Shown here one piece after another: positions 46,971 through 57,439 of a stretch of 64,000 nt of DNA. Position numbers and translations under genes: made by a program. The DNA comes from an uncultured Clostridia bacterium. GTDB lineage: Bacteria; Bacillota; Clostridia; UBA1381. How positions within the stretch are numbered: the first letter of the stretch is position 1; the number at the start of each line of letters is the position of its first letter. The notes beneath the pieces were generated by a model that worked only from the letters and a program-made list of their open reading frames with translations, ran no database searches and was not told the DNA's origin. The stretch lies in NCBI GenBank assembly GCA_947591315.1, contig CANQDD010000001.1:104154-168153 (forward strand), given 5' to 3'.

Positions 46971-48752
46971 TTAATTTTCAAAGCACGCGTTAAACTCGTT
47001 GCCGTCAATGGTTTCCTTCTCGATGAGCTTATTCGCCACCTTTTCGAGAACGTCCATGTTGTCGGTGAGTATCTGCTTTGTCTTGTCGTACTGCGACATA
47101 AGGATTTTCTTAATCTCTCCGTCAATATCGGCGGCCGTTTTTTCGGAATAAGGCTTTGTCTGCGCAAGGTCACGGCCGAGGAATACTTCACTGCCGCTGT
47201 CGTATGACACAAGTCCGACCGTCTCCGACATGCCGTACTTTACGACCATTTGCCTTGCTATTGAGGTCGCGCGCTGCAAGTCGTTCGACGCGCCGGTGCT
47301 TATATCGTCCATAGTAAGCTCCTCCGCCGCGCGTCCGCCGAGCATGACCATTATATCCTCAAGCATACCGCTCCGCGAATGGTAATTCTTATCCTCCTCC
47401 GGCACGGACATTGTAAAGCCGCCCGCTCTGCCGCGCGGCATAATGGACACCTTATGCACGTGCGTATCGGTCGATATGAGCTTTGTAATAACGGCGTGAC
47501 CGGCTTCGTGATATGCGGTGAGCTTCTTTTCCTCGTCGTTTATCTTTCTCGACTTGCTTTCGTTGCCCATCATGACCTTTAAATTCGCGTCCTCTATATC
47601 GTGGCGCGATATTTTCGGATGATTCCTTGCCGCGGCTATTATGGCAGCCTCGTTCATCAGGTTTTCGAGGTTCGCGCCGCTGTAACCCGTTGTCGCGCGC
47701 GCGATTTCTTTAAGGTCAACATCGTCGGCAAGCGGCTTGTTGCGCGAATGTACGCGCAGTATATCCTCCCTGCCCTTCAAATCAGGCATACCTACCACTA
47801 CCTGCCTGTCAAAGCGTCCCGGTCTCAAAAGCGCGGGATCGAGCACGTCGGGACGGTTCGTCGCCGCTATTATGATAATTCCCTCGTTATCGCTGAAACC
47901 GTCCATTTCAACAAGGAGCTGGTTCAGCGTCTGTTCGCGCTCGTCGTTGCCGCCGCCCATACCAGCGCCGCGCTGTCTGCCGACCGCGTCGATTTCGTCT
48001 ATGAAGATTATGCACGGTTTAGCCTTTTCCGCCTGCTGGAACAGGTTTCTCACTCTCGACGCGCCGACGCCGACGTACAACTCAACAAAGTTTGAGCCGC
48101 TCATCTGGAAGAACGGCACATTCGCCTCACCGGCAACAGCCTTTGCAAGCAGTGTTTTACCCGTACCGGGCGAGCCTACGAGCAGCACGCCCTTCGGTAT
48201 GCGCGCGCCGAGACGCGTGAATTTGTCGGGGTTTTTGAGGAACTCGACCACTTCTTCAAGCTCCTTTTTTGCCTCGTCCGCGCCCGCCATATCCTTAAAC
48301 GTTATACCCGTCTTACCCTCGACGAGCTTCGCGGAGCTTTTTGTGAAATTACCTCCGCCGCGTTTGCCGAGGAAAAATATCATAAACGCTATAATTATAA
48401 CCGTGGAAAGTATGTTGCTTATCGCCACCCACGAAATACCCGATTCGTGCGCCTTCTGTGTGAGTGTACCCGCCGACATCTGCGCGTTTATTTCCTCGCC
48501 GATGTCCGCCTGCATCGTTTCAAGCGACGGTATCGTAACCTTCGCCTTGCCGCCGTCCTTGCCCGTGACCGTGACAGTATTTCCCTCCAAGCTCATGGAG
48601 GTTATGTTCTCGGCTTGTATGTTTCTCACAAAATCCGAATACTCCATCTCCGGAAGCGACGCGAACATGTTCACGACTATCGAATATATCAGATATATTG
48701 ATATGATAAGAACCAACCACATACCTATTCCCGGCAATTTCTTTTTATTCAA
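46971..48752 (-). CDS. ftsH: ATP-dependent zinc metalloprotease FtsH
   Basis: This 593-residue membrane-bound AAA+ protease has two N-terminal membrane helices (residues 8-27 and about 110-130), the AAA module with Walker [18 protein letters not shown], Walker [12 protein letters not shown] and the second region of homology, and a zinc protease motif HEAGHAV. It degrades misfolded membrane and regulatory proteins. The tilS gene ends four bases inside its start, so it is the last gene of the mazG-like/gdpP/rplI/dnaB/tilS/ftsH operon. It is slightly shorter at the C-terminus than some homologues. Confidence 0.98.
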   Translation of the reverse strand: MNKKKLPGIGMWLVLIISIYLIYSIVVNMFASLPEMEYSDFVRNIQAENITSMSLEGNTVTVTGKDGGKAKVTIPSLETMQADIGEEINAQMSAGTLTQKAHESGISWVAISNILSTVIIIAFMIFFLGKRGGGNFTKSSAKLVEGKTGITFKDMAGADEAKKELEEVVEFLKNPDKFTRLGARIPKGVLLVGSPGTGKTLLAKAVAGEANVPFFQMSGSNFVELYVGVGASRVRNLFQQAEKAKPCIIFIDEIDAVGRQRGAGMGGGNDEREQTLNQLLVEMDGFSDNEGIIIIAATNRPDVLDPALLRPGRFDRQVVVGMPDLKGREDILRVHSRNKPLADDVDLKEIARATTGYSGANLENLMNEAAIIAAARNHPKISRHDIEDANLKVMMGNESKSRKINDEEKKLTAYHEAGHAVITKLISTDTHVHKVSIMPRGRAGGFTMSVPEEDKNYHSRSGMLEDIMVMLGGRAAEELTMDDISTGASNDLQRATSIARQMVVKYGMSETVGLVSYDSGSEVFLGRDLAQTKPYSEKTAADIDGEIKKILMSQYDKTKQILTDNMDVLEKVANKLIEKETIDGNEFNACFEN

Positions 48753-50095
48753 GCTTCTACCTCCCGAATTTCAGTAAAATCTATTTTTATACCCTTATCC
48801 GTGAACAGAAAACGTCGGTCAACCCTTTTCCCCACGGCTGCGATAACGCCGTTTATCTCGATTATCGGGACAAGAGGGCGCTTGTCTCTGGGTATTTTTT
48901 CGTTTATAAAGTATTCCTTGACCTTTTTTGAGCCTGTCATTCCGCACGGGTAAAATATATCACCCGCGCATCTGCTGCGAATTATTATTTTATCGTCCTC
49001 ACCTGCGGACAGATACACCGCGCCGTCACGCCCGCGCTCGTCTGCGGTTGAAAGTGTCACGACCGCGTTAAGCTCATGAATATAATTTTCCCCCGATTTA
49101 AGCGTGCATTCAAACGGGTTTGTATCTTCGGTGCGTTTTTCCGCGACAAGGAATCCGTACTCGTTCCTCAGCCGCACGCCGTGCGGAAAATCCGCCGACG
49201 CGCCGCTTTGCTTTTCGGCAAGCGACAGCGCACTTTTTACATACGCCGCGCCGATGTCGTCCTTTGTGCCGGACGCTTCCGACAACATATAGTATACAAC
49301 CCTGCGCCTTATCGCCGCGTCAAGGCTAATAAGCTCTTTAATCTCCGCGCGACCGTCTGCGACAATCCTCTCATACTCCGCGCGCGCTGTTTTATCAATA
49401 TATGCGCTGTCCTCCGCGGCAAGAACGGCGTTTTTCGTGACCGTTTCGGTAAACGATGAATTAAACTCGCGTTCTATAAGCGGTATGAGCATATTCCGCG
49501 CCTTGTTGCGCGTATAATCGCACGACAGATTTGTGCTGTCGGTGACGTATTCAAGCTCATTTTCGGCGCAGTAGCGCTCTATTTCACCGCGGCTCACGTC
49601 AAGAAGCGGTCTTATGATATTGCCTCGCCTGCGCGGTATGCCGCCGAGTCCCTTTACCGTGCTTCCGCGTATAAAATTCATGGCTATCGTTTCGGCGTTG
49701 TCGTTTTTATTGTGCGCCGTTGCGATTTTATCTATGCCGTGTCTTCGGCACAAACTGTCAAAAAAAGCGTATCGTGCGTTTCTGCCTGCTGTTTCTTCGC
49801 TGACGCCGCTTTCTTTGGCTTCGGCGGGAATATCAAGCTTTACCGAATAAAATTCTATTCCGAGCGACAGCGCAAACTGTCTCGCAAATTCCTCGTCACG
49901 GTCGGCTTCCTCGCCTCGTATGCCGTGATTTACGTGCGCCGCCGACACGGTTATCCCGATTTCGTCCTTAAAAGCGCATAGCGCGTGCGTGAGGCACACG
50001 CTGTCCGCACCTCCGGAAAGAGCGACAAGCACGCTTTCACCGCCGTGCAGTAAACCGTAATCGGATATTGTTTTTTTTATTGCGTTTAAAATCAT
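48749..50095 (-). CDS. tilS: tRNA(Ile)-lysidine synthase
   Basis: This protein of about 448 residues modifies C34 of tRNA-Ile to lysidine. The PP-loop [19 protein letters not shown] is intact, with [17 protein letters not shown], then [23 protein letters not shown]. The C-terminal domains include [36 protein letters not shown]. The start [11 protein letters not shown] at 50095 overlaps the dnaB stop by four bases (ATGA); upstream in-frame starts within dnaB were rejected. Confidence 0.96.
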   Translation of the reverse strand: MILNAIKKTISDYGLLHGGESVLVALSGGADSVCLTHALCAFKDEIGITVSAAHVNHGIRGEEADRDEEFARQFALSLGIEFYSVKLDIPAEAKESGVSEETAGRNARYAFFDSLCRRHGIDKIATAHNKNDNAETIAMNFIRGSTVKGLGGIPRRRGNIIRPLLDVSRGEIERYCAENELEYVTDSTNLSCDYTRNKARNMLIPLIEREFNSSFTETVTKNAVLAAEDSAYIDKTARAEYERIVADGRAEIKELISLDAAIRRRVVYYMLSEASGTKDDIGAAYVKSALSLAEKQSGASADFPHGVRLRNEYGFLVAEKRTEDTNPFECTLKSGENYIHELNAVVTLSTADERGRDGAVYLSAGEDDKIIIRSRCAGDIFYPCGMTGSKKVKEYFINEKIPRDKRPLVPIIEINGVIAAVGKRVDRRFLFTDKGIKIDFTEIREVEA

Positions 50096-51453
50096 TTTTC
50101 TTCTTCTGATCTGTAATCCAGATTTTGGAATTTCACATACTCGCCCTTCCAGCCGAGGTTTAGCGTACCTGTTTCGCCGCTTCTGTTTTTCGCTATTATG
50201 CACTCGGCAATGTTCTTTTGCTCGCTGTCCTTGTTATAATAGCTCTCACGGTACAGGAAAAGCACAATATCCGCGTCCTGCTCTATCGCGCCCGATTCTC
50301 TCAAATCCGAAAGCAGCGGTCTCCTGTCCTTACGCGCCTCGCTTGCTCGCGAAAGCTGTGACAGCGCTATAACGGGAATGTTCAATTCCTTGGCAAGAAT
50401 TTTGAGTGAACGCGATATTTCCGATATTTCCTGCTGACGGTTATCGGCGCGTCCGCTCGACTGCATAAGCTGAAGGTAGTCTATTACCACAAGCGCGAGA
50501 TTATTCGTTTGCTTAAGCCGTCTGCACTTCGCGCGTATCTCCGCGACCGTTACGGACGCGGTATCGTCTATATGCATCGGCGCGGTCGCGACGCGGTCAA
50601 CAACGGCTCCTATCTTTTCCCAGTCGTCGCCCGACATTTCGCCCGTGCGTATTTTGGTGGCGTTTACAAGCGCCTGCGAGCTTATAATTCTGTTTACGAT
50701 CTGCTCACGCGGCATTTCAAGATTAAAGAGCGCGACCGTTTTGTTCTCGTCCATGCTTACGTGTTCTGCGATATTTACCGCAAGACACGACTTACCCATA
50801 CCGGGACGACCGGCAATAAGCACAAGCTCGCCGCCGTGAAGTCCGCCGGTGCGCCTGTCAAGCTCGTCAAAACCCGTTGCAAGTCCCGTTATTCCTCCGC
50901 CGTTTGCGGAGTTTTCGACAAGCTGCTCGTACGTGCTTAGGAATATCTGGCTTATCGGCAATATACTGCCGCTTTCGCGCGACGCGGACACGTCAAAAAT
51001 CATCTGTTCCGCCCTGTCAACGATACGCTCCACCCTATCCTCTTCGCCGTACGCCATATCCGAAATGGCGTTTGAACGCTGTATAAGCGAGCGAAGCGTG
51101 GACTTGTCCTTGATAATCTGCGAATAGTACGTGACATGACGAGTTGTGGGAACATTCGTCGCGGCATTTCGGAGATATTCAACGCCTCCCACCGCTTCGA
51201 GCTTGTCCTTTCTCGCGAGATTTTCACTGACTGTTATAAAGTCTATCGCCAGATTTTCGTTGAACAGCTCCAGAATTGAATTGTATATTTCTCTGTTCTG
51301 CGGGAAATAGAAGTCCTTGGGAGCGACTATTTCCGCAGATTCGGCTACGCTGTGCGCGTTTGACAGCGCGCTGCCGATAACCGCAAGCTCTGCCTCCTGA
51401 CTGTACGGCAGCTCTCTGCCCATAACGTCAACGGGCGTTACTGACTCCGGCAT
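50092..51453 (-). CDS. dnaB: Replicative DNA helicase
   Basis: This 453-residue hexameric helicase has the N-terminal DnaB domain (LPYSQEAELAVIGSALSN), a linker, and the RecA-like core with Walker A IAGRPGMGKSCLAVNIA, Walker B LALVVIDYLQLM, IPVIALSQLSR and the arginine finger region. A conserved gene order (rplI, dnaB, tilS) is seen. The start MPESVTPVDV follows an aggaaatg site and lies 18 bases after rplI. Confidence 0.98.
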   Translation of the reverse strand: MPESVTPVDVMGRELPYSQEAELAVIGSALSNAHSVAESAEIVAPKDFYFPQNREIYNSILELFNENLAIDFITVSENLARKDKLEAVGGVEYLRNAATNVPTTRHVTYYSQIIKDKSTLRSLIQRSNAISDMAYGEEDRVERIVDRAEQMIFDVSASRESGSILPISQIFLSTYEQLVENSANGGGITGLATGFDELDRRTGGLHGGELVLIAGRPGMGKSCLAVNIAEHVSMDENKTVALFNLEMPREQIVNRIISSQALVNATKIRTGEMSGDDWEKIGAVVDRVATAPMHIDDTASVTVAEIRAKCRRLKQTNNLALVVIDYLQLMQSSGRADNRQQEISEISRSLKILAKELNIPVIALSQLSRASEARKDRRPLLSDLRESGAIEQDADIVLFLYRESYYNKDSEQKNIAECIIAKNRSGETGTLNLGWKGEYVKFQNLDYRSEEEK

Positions 51454-51471
51454 TTCATTTCCTCCCCAAGG

Positions 51472-51918
51472 TCAAATCTTTTCTACCGTAACCGTAAGAC
51501 TGCCCGTTATGCCGCTGTAGAGCTTAACGCTGACGGTTGACGTGCCGAGCGTCTTTATTCCGTCCGGCATAACGAACTTCTTTTTGTCAAGCTTTATATG
51601 GTGCTGCATTTTAAGCGCCTCGGCTACATCTTTTGACGTTATCGAGCCGAAAAGCTTGCCGTTCTCGCCCGCCTTCGCTTTAAGCGTAACAGTCATATCC
51701 TTCATTTTTTCGGCGATTTCGTTAGCTTCCTCTATTTCCTTCTGCTTTCTGTACTCCGCGGATTCCTGCTTGCCCTTCATTACGTTTATATTCGACTTTG
51801 TCGCGGGCTGCGCCAATCCTCTCGGCAGCAGATAATTTCTCGCGTACCCGTCCGATACGTTGATCATCTGACCTTTTTTGCCCTGTCCCTTAACGTCCTG
51901 TGTTAAAATAACCTGCAT
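51472..51918 (-). CDS. rplI: 50S ribosomal protein L9
   Basis: This 148-residue protein has the family start MQVILTQDVKGQGKKGQMINVSDGYARNYLLPRGLA, the connecting helix and the C-terminal rRNA-binding domain (LFGSITSKDVAEALK). It sits in the usual operon with gdpP and dnaB. Confidence 0.98.
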   Translation of the reverse strand: MQVILTQDVKGQGKKGQMINVSDGYARNYLLPRGLAQPATKSNINVMKGKQESAEYRKQKEIEEANEIAEKMKDMTVTLKAKAGENGKLFGSITSKDVAEALKMQHHIKLDKKKFVMPDGIKTLGTSTVSVKLYSGITGSLTVTVEKI

Positions 51919-51938
51919 ATCTCTGTCCCTCCGCCGTT

Positions 51939-53954
51939 TTAATTTTCTTGATCCGCGATATAGCTGTAAACGGCGTCCTTAACGTCCTCCACAACCATAT
52001 CCACGGTTTTGTCCTTTATCTGCGCTCCCGCGACGGTGCTGTGACCGCCGCCGCCGAGCTTTTCCATTATGAGCTGCACGTTTATATCGCCCAAAGATCT
52101 CGCGCTTACGCTTATCGCTCCGTCAAGAGGATAAACGACGATTGACGCGTGTATGTCAGCGATATTCAGCATTTCGTCGCTCGCCTGCGACGCTATAACG
52201 CGTACATTCGGTATTTTGCCGTAGCAGCGCGCCACCGCGATATGCGGCGCAATAACCTCCGCCGTCTTTACAATGTCGCTTCGGTAAATATAATCTTCCT
52301 TGCTCACGTTAAACAGCCGCTTTATTCCGACCGTGTTAAGTCCAAGCCTGCGCAGGTACGACGCAGCTTCAAACGTCCTCACACCGGTTTTAACCATGAA
52401 ATTCTTCGTGTCAATCAATATGCCGGTGTAAAGGCTTTCCGCTTCGATGCTTGTGAGCGCGCTGCCGAGATCCATATACTCGAGAAGCTCGGTCGCCATT
52501 TCACACGTCGACGACGCGTAAGGCTCGTGATATATAAGCGAACACGGGCTTATAAAATCTGTCGAACGCCTGTGATGGTCTATGAGTATGACCTTTGACG
52601 CGCGGTGAATGAGCGCCTGACACGGCAGCATAGACGGTCTGTGAGTATCGAGTACAATAACGAGCGTGTCAGGCGTTAAAAGCTCAAGCGCTCTGTCGCC
52701 GTCGACAAACATGCCCTGATACTCCTCATTTTCCCTGATGTCGTTATACAGAGTTTTGATTGCCGGAGAGTTGTTGTCAACAACTATATACGGCGTTTTA
52801 CCCAAAGCTCTTACCGCTCTTTGCAGACCTATCGCCGCGCCGAAGCAGTCGTAATCGGCAGCCGAGTGTCCCATAAGTATAACCTTGTCGCTCTTTTTTA
52901 TAAAATCCTTCAGCGCGACGGCAAACGCTCTTGTCTTTACGCGCGTACTCTTCTCGTAGTCGCGCGCCGTGCCGCCGTAAAACCGATACTGAATGTCATT
53001 CTTTATGCTTACCTGATCGCCGCCTCTGCCGAGAGCAATATCGAGCGCGTTACGCGCGTACGTGTCGTTTTCGGAAAGAGTGCCGCTTATGCCTATACCG
53101 ATGCTTATGCTTACCGGAAGCTTTATCTCATCGCCTATATTCCTTACCTTATTCAGTATGTCAAACTTTTTGTCCTCATACATCTGAAGAAAACGATGCT
53201 CAAACAGAACATAATACCTGTCGCGGTCGGTGGATTTTACGATAGCTTCCGATTCAGCCGCCCATTCGCTCACACACTGACGTATATGCGACAATATCTG
53301 CTGACGCTCGCTGTCGTTTACGCGCTGCAAGACGTCGTCGTAGTTGTCGATATTGATTATGGCAACGTCGGTGCGCTCGTTGTCGTATTTTGCCTGAATT
53401 TCGTTTTCGGCTGTCTTGTCTATAAGGTAAATGTATACGGAAACCTTATCCTCGTCGCGCGACGAGCCTTGCTGCTTGTTTTTTACCGCAGAAGCCGCGA
53501 ATAAGAAGGATTTGTCGTCGATTTTTATCTGCTTCTGGTATATGGAAGGTGTTTTGAGGATCGTGCCCCATTTTACCGCCGGTATTACGTCCTCTATCTT
53601 TGTTTCGTACAAATCGTCATTACCGAACACGTCCGCAAACATCTCATTGTACCACTTTACCGTTCCGTCTATATGACATGCCGCGGCAGGAACTGGCAGC
53701 GCGTTCATCGGATTGGAAGCCATAACGCCGCTGCTTTTTTCAATATGGTTCAGATAGCTGTTTATTATATTGCGCCTGTATCCCCTAAGTATCAGCATCA
53801 GCAAAAATATAACAACGCCCGCCGCCATTTCCGCAGCGCCGATATACGCGTTAGGTATAAACACAACGGAAATTCCGCCCGCTATAAGCAGCGCTGCGGA
53901 TATATATGCAGCGCTCGCATATGTGGTAGTCAGTTTCCCGTAATGATTACTCAT
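51939..53954 (-). CDS. gdpP: Cyclic-di-AMP phosphodiesterase GdpP
   Basis: This protein of about 671 residues has two N-terminal membrane helices, a PAS-like region, a degenerate GGDEF domain (about 200-330, without an intact GGDEF motif) and a DHH/DHHA1 phosphodiesterase (HSAADYDCFGAAIGLQRA, LVIVLDTHRPSML, IDHHRRSTD, GGGGHSTVAGAQI). It degrades c-di-AMP and so affects potassium uptake and wall stress. The ATG at 53954 follows ggagg and is preferred over one at 53984. Confidence 0.96.
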   Translation of the reverse strand: MSNHYGKLTTTYASAAYISAALLIAGGISVVFIPNAYIGAAEMAAGVVIFLLMLILRGYRRNIINSYLNHIEKSSGVMASNPMNALPVPAAACHIDGTVKWYNEMFADVFGNDDLYETKIEDVIPAVKWGTILKTPSIYQKQIKIDDKSFLFAASAVKNKQQGSSRDEDKVSVYIYLIDKTAENEIQAKYDNERTDVAIINIDNYDDVLQRVNDSERQQILSHIRQCVSEWAAESEAIVKSTDRDRYYVLFEHRFLQMYEDKKFDILNKVRNIGDEIKLPVSISIGIGISGTLSENDTYARNALDIALGRGGDQVSIKNDIQYRFYGGTARDYEKSTRVKTRAFAVALKDFIKKSDKVILMGHSAADYDCFGAAIGLQRAVRALGKTPYIVVDNNSPAIKTLYNDIRENEEYQGMFVDGDRALELLTPDTLVIVLDTHRPSMLPCQALIHRASKVILIDHHRRSTDFISPCSLIYHEPYASSTCEMATELLEYMDLGSALTSIEAESLYTGILIDTKNFMVKTGVRTFEAASYLRRLGLNTVGIKRLFNVSKEDYIYRSDIVKTAEVIAPHIAVARCYGKIPNVRVIASQASDEMLNIADIHASIVVYPLDGAISVSARSLGDINVQLIMEKLGGGGHSTVAGAQIKDKTVDMVVEDVKDAVYSYIADQEN

Positions 53955-53988
53955 AATGTTCCTCCGTGCGGGCATTGTCCGCAATCTG

Positions 53989-54291
53989 TCAGCGGTTTTT
54001 CAGGTACTTCTTCAAGTCCGACATGTCGGCGAACTCTATTTCAAGCTCGTGTCCGTTTTCCTCGCCGATTGTCAAAAGCTCAGAAATCTTGCTGTCCACA
54101 CCCGAAAATGTCAGCCCGAGCCTTCTTGCCAGTATGTAGTTCATGGCTATTATGGTAGCTATCTCGTTTGACACGCTCTCGTATCCGCCGACCTCGTCGT
54201 AGTCCGCAAGCGTCCTGTACAGCTTTGCAACCTCCGAGAGTATTTCGCTCTTAATCGTGTCGATTGCGCGTAGATTTGTTGAAATGTTCAT
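53989..54291 (-). CDS. MazG-like protein
   Basis: This 100-residue, all-helical protein has a pattern (LRAIDTIKSEILSEVAKLYRTLADYDEVGG, then IATIIAMNYILARRLG) like the small MazG-like proteins of Clostridia. True MazG hydrolyses nucleoside triphosphates using an EExxE pattern; this short form lacks an obvious full metal site, so enzymatic activity is uncertain. It is the first gene of the gdpP-rplI-dnaB-tilS-ftsH operon, under a strong promoter (54343-54371). Confidence 0.7.
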   Translation of the reverse strand: MNISTNLRAIDTIKSEILSEVAKLYRTLADYDEVGGYESVSNEIATIIAMNYILARRLGLTFSGVDSKISELLTIGEENGHELEIEFADMSDLKKYLKNR

Positions 54292-54342
54292 GATGATACC
54301 TCCTATGATGTCTTACATTTGTGTATGCAAATCCGAGTATAA

Positions 54343-54371
54343 ATTATACCACATTTTTACCTTAAAGTCAA
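54343..54371 (-). promoter_or_regulatory. Sigma-A promoter of the mazG-like/gdpP/rplI/dnaB operon
   Basis: Minus-strand TTGACT (54366-54371) and TATAAT (54343-54348) are 17 bases apart, about 50 bases before the MazG-like start. Confidence 0.75.
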
Positions 54372-54479
54372 GAAACGGGCAACACATTCGGTCGGTTTAC
54401 ACAAAAAAAGCTGCATACGCCGTACCGCCTTATTCGTATTGCTGTATATCCCGACGTATTAAAAAACTAATGTTAATTA

Positions 54480-54508
54480 TTGACAATATTCACCTGCTAT
54501 GATACAAT
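54480..54508 (+). promoter_or_regulatory. Sigma-A promoter for rhaB
   Basis: TTGACA (54480-54485) and TACAAT (54503-54508) are 17 bases apart, with an aaaagaggag ribosome-binding site before the ATG at 54548. Confidence 0.75.
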
Positions 54509-54547
54509 AAATTTAGTAAATATATTAAAAGAAAAGAGGAGTGTATT

Positions 54548-56035
54548 ATGGGCAAGACATACAAATTTCTGGCGTTTGACTTCGGCGCGTCCTCGGGCAG
54601 AGCCATGCTGGCGAAGTTTGACGGCGAGAAAATCACACTGGAGGAAAAACACCGTTTCTCAAACGATCCTGTAAACATCAACGGCGATTTGCACTGGGAC
54701 GTTTTGAGACTGTTTTTTGAGATCAAGCAGGGCATATTAAAGTGCGCGAACTCCGGCGACCGCGACATAGACTGTATCGGTATCGACACCTGGGCGGTTG
54801 ACTACGGTCTTTTGGACGAGCATGACAAGCTTCTGGGCAACCCCTACCACTACCGCGACACGCGCACCGAGGGTATGTACGATGAGGCGTTTAAGCTCGT
54901 TCCGAAGGAGGAGATTTTCAAGGAGACGGGTATAGCGTTTAACTGGTTCAACACGCTCTATCAGCTTCTTTCCGAAAAGCTCTCCGGCAGCACGTCGCTA
55001 AAAAACGCGAAAACAATGCTTATGATGCCCGACCTCTTTAACTTCTTCCTCACGGGCGTTAAAAAGACGGAGTACACAAACGCGTCCACAACGCAGTTCT
55101 ATAACAGCGAAAAGTACGAATGGTCATATGATATGCTCAAAAAAATGGGTATACCGACCGATATTCTGACCGAGGTCATATTCCCCGGTGAGATCGTCGG
55201 AACTGTTAAAAAGGAGCTTGCGGAAGAGCTCGGTATAGCCGAGGTACCCGTTGTGGCGGTAGCGTCACACGACACGGGCAGCGCGGTTGCGTCCGTACCT
55301 GTTGTGGATCAGAAGGACTTTATATACATTTCGTCCGGCACGTGGTCGCTTATGGGTGTGGAGCTCGACAAGCCCAACACGTCGGACAGCGCGTTTGAGT
55401 ACAACTTCACAAACGAGGGCGGCGTGAGCAAAACGATACGCTTCCTTAAAAATATAATGGGACTGTGGCTCATTCAGGAGAGCCGCCGTCAGTGGGACAG
55501 AGAGGGCGAGCTTTTGAGCTTTGACGAGCTTGAGAAACAGGCAAACGCGGCTGAGCCGTTCGCGAGCCTTATAGATCCCGACTATCCCGCGTTCCAGACG
55601 CCGGGCAATATGCCGCAGCGCATTAAGGACTACTGCGCAAAGACCGGTCAGAAGGTACCCGAAACAAAGGGCGACGTCGTAAGATGTATCGCGCAGAGCC
55701 TCGCGTTTAAGTACCGTCAGACGGTCGAGGGTATGGAAGCCGTTACGGGCAACAAGTACAACGTTGTAAACATTGTGGGCGGCGGAATTAAGGACAAGAT
55801 GATTTGCCAGTTCACCGCGAACGCAACAAAGAGGACGGTAAGCACAGGCCCCGTTGAGGCGACGAGTATCGGCAACGTAATCGTGCAGGCTATGGCTATG
55901 GGCGCGATCAAGGATATAAACGAGGGACGCAAGGTCGTAAGGAACTCCTTCGACATCGCGAAATACGAGCCGCAGGACAGCGAGGCTTGGGACGCAGCGT
56001 ATGAGAAGTGGCTCAAGATTATTAAGAGCATTTGA
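54548..56035 (+). CDS. rhaB: Rhamnulokinase
   Basis: This 495-residue FGGY sugar kinase phosphorylates L-rhamnulose, the second step of rhamnose use. Signatures include the N-terminal ATPase motif LAFDFGASSGRAMLAKFDG, GIDTWAVDYGLLDEHDKLLGNPYHYRDTRT and HDTGSAVASVPV, and the C-terminal FGGY part IVGGGIKDKMICQFTANAT. No rhamnose isomerase or aldolase is nearby. It stands as a single-gene unit between its promoter and terminator. Confidence 0.95.
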   Translation: MGKTYKFLAFDFGASSGRAMLAKFDGEKITLEEKHRFSNDPVNINGDLHWDVLRLFFEIKQGILKCANSGDRDIDCIGIDTWAVDYGLLDEHDKLLGNPYHYRDTRTEGMYDEAFKLVPKEEIFKETGIAFNWFNTLYQLLSEKLSGSTSLKNAKTMLMMPDLFNFFLTGVKKTEYTNASTTQFYNSEKYEWSYDMLKKMGIPTDILTEVIFPGEIVGTVKKELAEELGIAEVPVVAVASHDTGSAVASVPVVDQKDFIYISSGTWSLMGVELDKPNTSDSAFEYNFTNEGGVSKTIRFLKNIMGLWLIQESRRQWDREGELLSFDELEKQANAAEPFASLIDPDYPAFQTPGNMPQRIKDYCAKTGQKVPETKGDVVRCIAQSLAFKYRQTVEGMEAVTGNKYNVVNIVGGGIKDKMICQFTANATKRTVSTGPVEATSIGNVIVQAMAMGAIKDINEGRKVVRNSFDIAKYEPQDSEAWDAAYEKWLKIIKSI

Positions 56036-56054
56036 TTTTCATATCTTTATATTT

Positions 56055-56084
56055 GAACGCCGCGAAAAAGCGGCGTTCTTTTTT
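56055..56084 (+). terminator. Terminator after rhaB
   Basis: A perfect 9-bp GC-rich stem (gaacgccgc / gcggcgttc) with a 6-base loop is followed by TTTTTT. Confidence 0.92.
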
Positions 56085-56085
56085 C

Positions 56086-56114
56086 TTGACGCGGCGCGGT
56101 ATAAATGGTATACT
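56086..56114 (+). promoter_or_regulatory. Sigma-A promoter for the methionine-gamma-lyase-like operon
   Basis: TTGACG (56086-56091) and TATACT (56109-56114) are 17 bases apart, beginning right after the rhaB terminator. Confidence 0.7.
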
Positions 56115-56149
56115 TATTGGGTTAATACGATACCGAAAGGATTTTGGTT

Positions 56150-57439
56150 ATGGATAAAAACACGTATATAAAAGACAGCTTCGGCATATCGGAGAAAACG
56201 CTTGATATTGTGGACGAGGCGGAACACGAGGTTCGGGAGAGCTTCGCGAGGATAGACGAGATCGCGGAAATAAACCAGCTCCGCGTTATGAAGGCGTTTG
56301 CAGATAACCGCGTGTCGGACACGCATTTTATGCCGACCACGGGTTACGGCTACGACGACATCGGGCGCGACACGCTCGATAAGGTGTACGCCGATATATT
56401 CGGTGCGGAGGACGCGCTTGTGCGCCATAATTTTATTTCAGGCACGCACACCATTTCAACGGCTCTTTTCGCCGTGCTGCGCCCCGGTGACACGCTGTTC
56501 GCCGTCACGGGCAGACCGTATGACACACTTACCGAGGTAATCGGTATAGGCGGCAAGACGGGTGACGGCTCGCTCTGCGATTTCGGGGTTGATTATATTG
56601 AAGCCGACCTTCTGAGCGACGGAACTCCTGACTGTGAAAAAATAAAAGAGGTTCTTACATCAAAACCAATCAAGGCGGTGACAATTCAGCGCAGCAAGGG
56701 TTACGGCGACAGACCGACGTACAGCGCGAAGGAGATAGGCGAACTTATCTCGTTTATAAAGGGTATCTCCCCCGACACGGTTTGTATTGTGGATAACTGC
56801 TACGGCGAGTTTGCCGACACGGAGGATCCGACGCATTACGGCGCGGATCTTATCGCCGGTTCGCTCATTAAAAATCCCGGCGGCGGTCTTGCACCGACGG
56901 GCGGTTATATTGCCGGTAAAAAGCGGTATGTGGAGCTTTGCGCCTACCGTCTCACGTCGGTCGGTATCGGCAAGGAAGCGGGCGCGTCGCTCGGCTTCAA
57001 CCGTCAGCTTTATCAGGGGCTTTTTATGGCGCCGCACACGGTCGCGCAGGCTATGAAGGCGGCAGTACTGTGCAGCGCGGTATTTGAAAAGCTCGGCTAC
57101 GATGTAAATCCAAAGCCGCGCGAGGTACGCCACGACATAATACAAGCCGTAAAGTTCGGCAACGAGGACGATTTAATTCGGTTCTGCCAGGGCATACAGA
57201 AGGGCGCGCCGGTCGACAGCTTTGTAACGCCTGAGCCGTGGGACATGCCCGGTTACAGCGACAAGGTTATAATGGCGGCGGGCGCGTTTACGCAGGGCGC
57301 GTCAATAGAGCTTAGCGCCGACGGCCCCATTAAGCCGCCGTATATCGCGTATATGCAGGGCGGTCTTACGTACGAGAGCGCGAAGCTCGGCATAATCGTC
57401 GCCGCCGATAATATGATAAGAAAGGCTGAGGATAAATGA
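56150..57439 (+). CDS. Methionine gamma-lyase family / aluminium-resistance-type PLP enzyme
   Basis: This PLP-dependent protein of about 429 residues is of the cystathionine-beta-lyase-related YnbB ('aluminium resistance') family. FADNRVSDTHFMPTTGYGYDDIGRDTLDKVYADIFGAEDALVRHNFISGTH is near the start. CIVDNCYGEFADTEDPTHYGADLIAGSLIKNPGGGLAPTGGYIAG contains the PLP lysine. The exact reaction is unproven in most members. ATG at 56150 suits the gaaagga site; the codons at 56144 are unlikely. The next gene overlaps by four bases. Confidence 0.9.
   Translation: MDKNTYIKDSFGISEKTLDIVDEAEHEVRESFARIDEIAEINQLRVMKAFADNRVSDTHFMPTTGYGYDDIGRDTLDKVYADIFGAEDALVRHNFISGTHTISTALFAVLRPGDTLFAVTGRPYDTLTEVIGIGGKTGDGSLCDFGVDYIEADLLSDGTPDCEKIKEVLTSKPIKAVTIQRSKGYGDRPTYSAKEIGELISFIKGISPDTVCIVDNCYGEFADTEDPTHYGADLIAGSLIKNPGGGLAPTGGYIAGKKRYVELCAYRLTSVGIGKEAGASLGFNRQLYQGLFMAPHTVAQAMKAAVLCSAVFEKLGYDVNPKPREVRHDIIQAVKFGNEDDLIRFCQGIQKGAPVDSFVTPEPWDMPGYSDKVIMAAGAFTQGASIELSADGPIKPPYIAYMQGGLTYESAKLGIIVAADNMIRKAEDK

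Noticed and set aside
47737..48777. Plus-strand open frame opposite ftsH
   Set aside because: Shadow of ftsH, which has all AAA and HEAGH motifs in the other direction.
48749..50203. Longer TilS starting at 50203
   Set aside because: The extra 36 residues are basic out-of-frame dnaB sequence; [11 protein letters not shown] at 50095 with an ATGA overlap fits the family.
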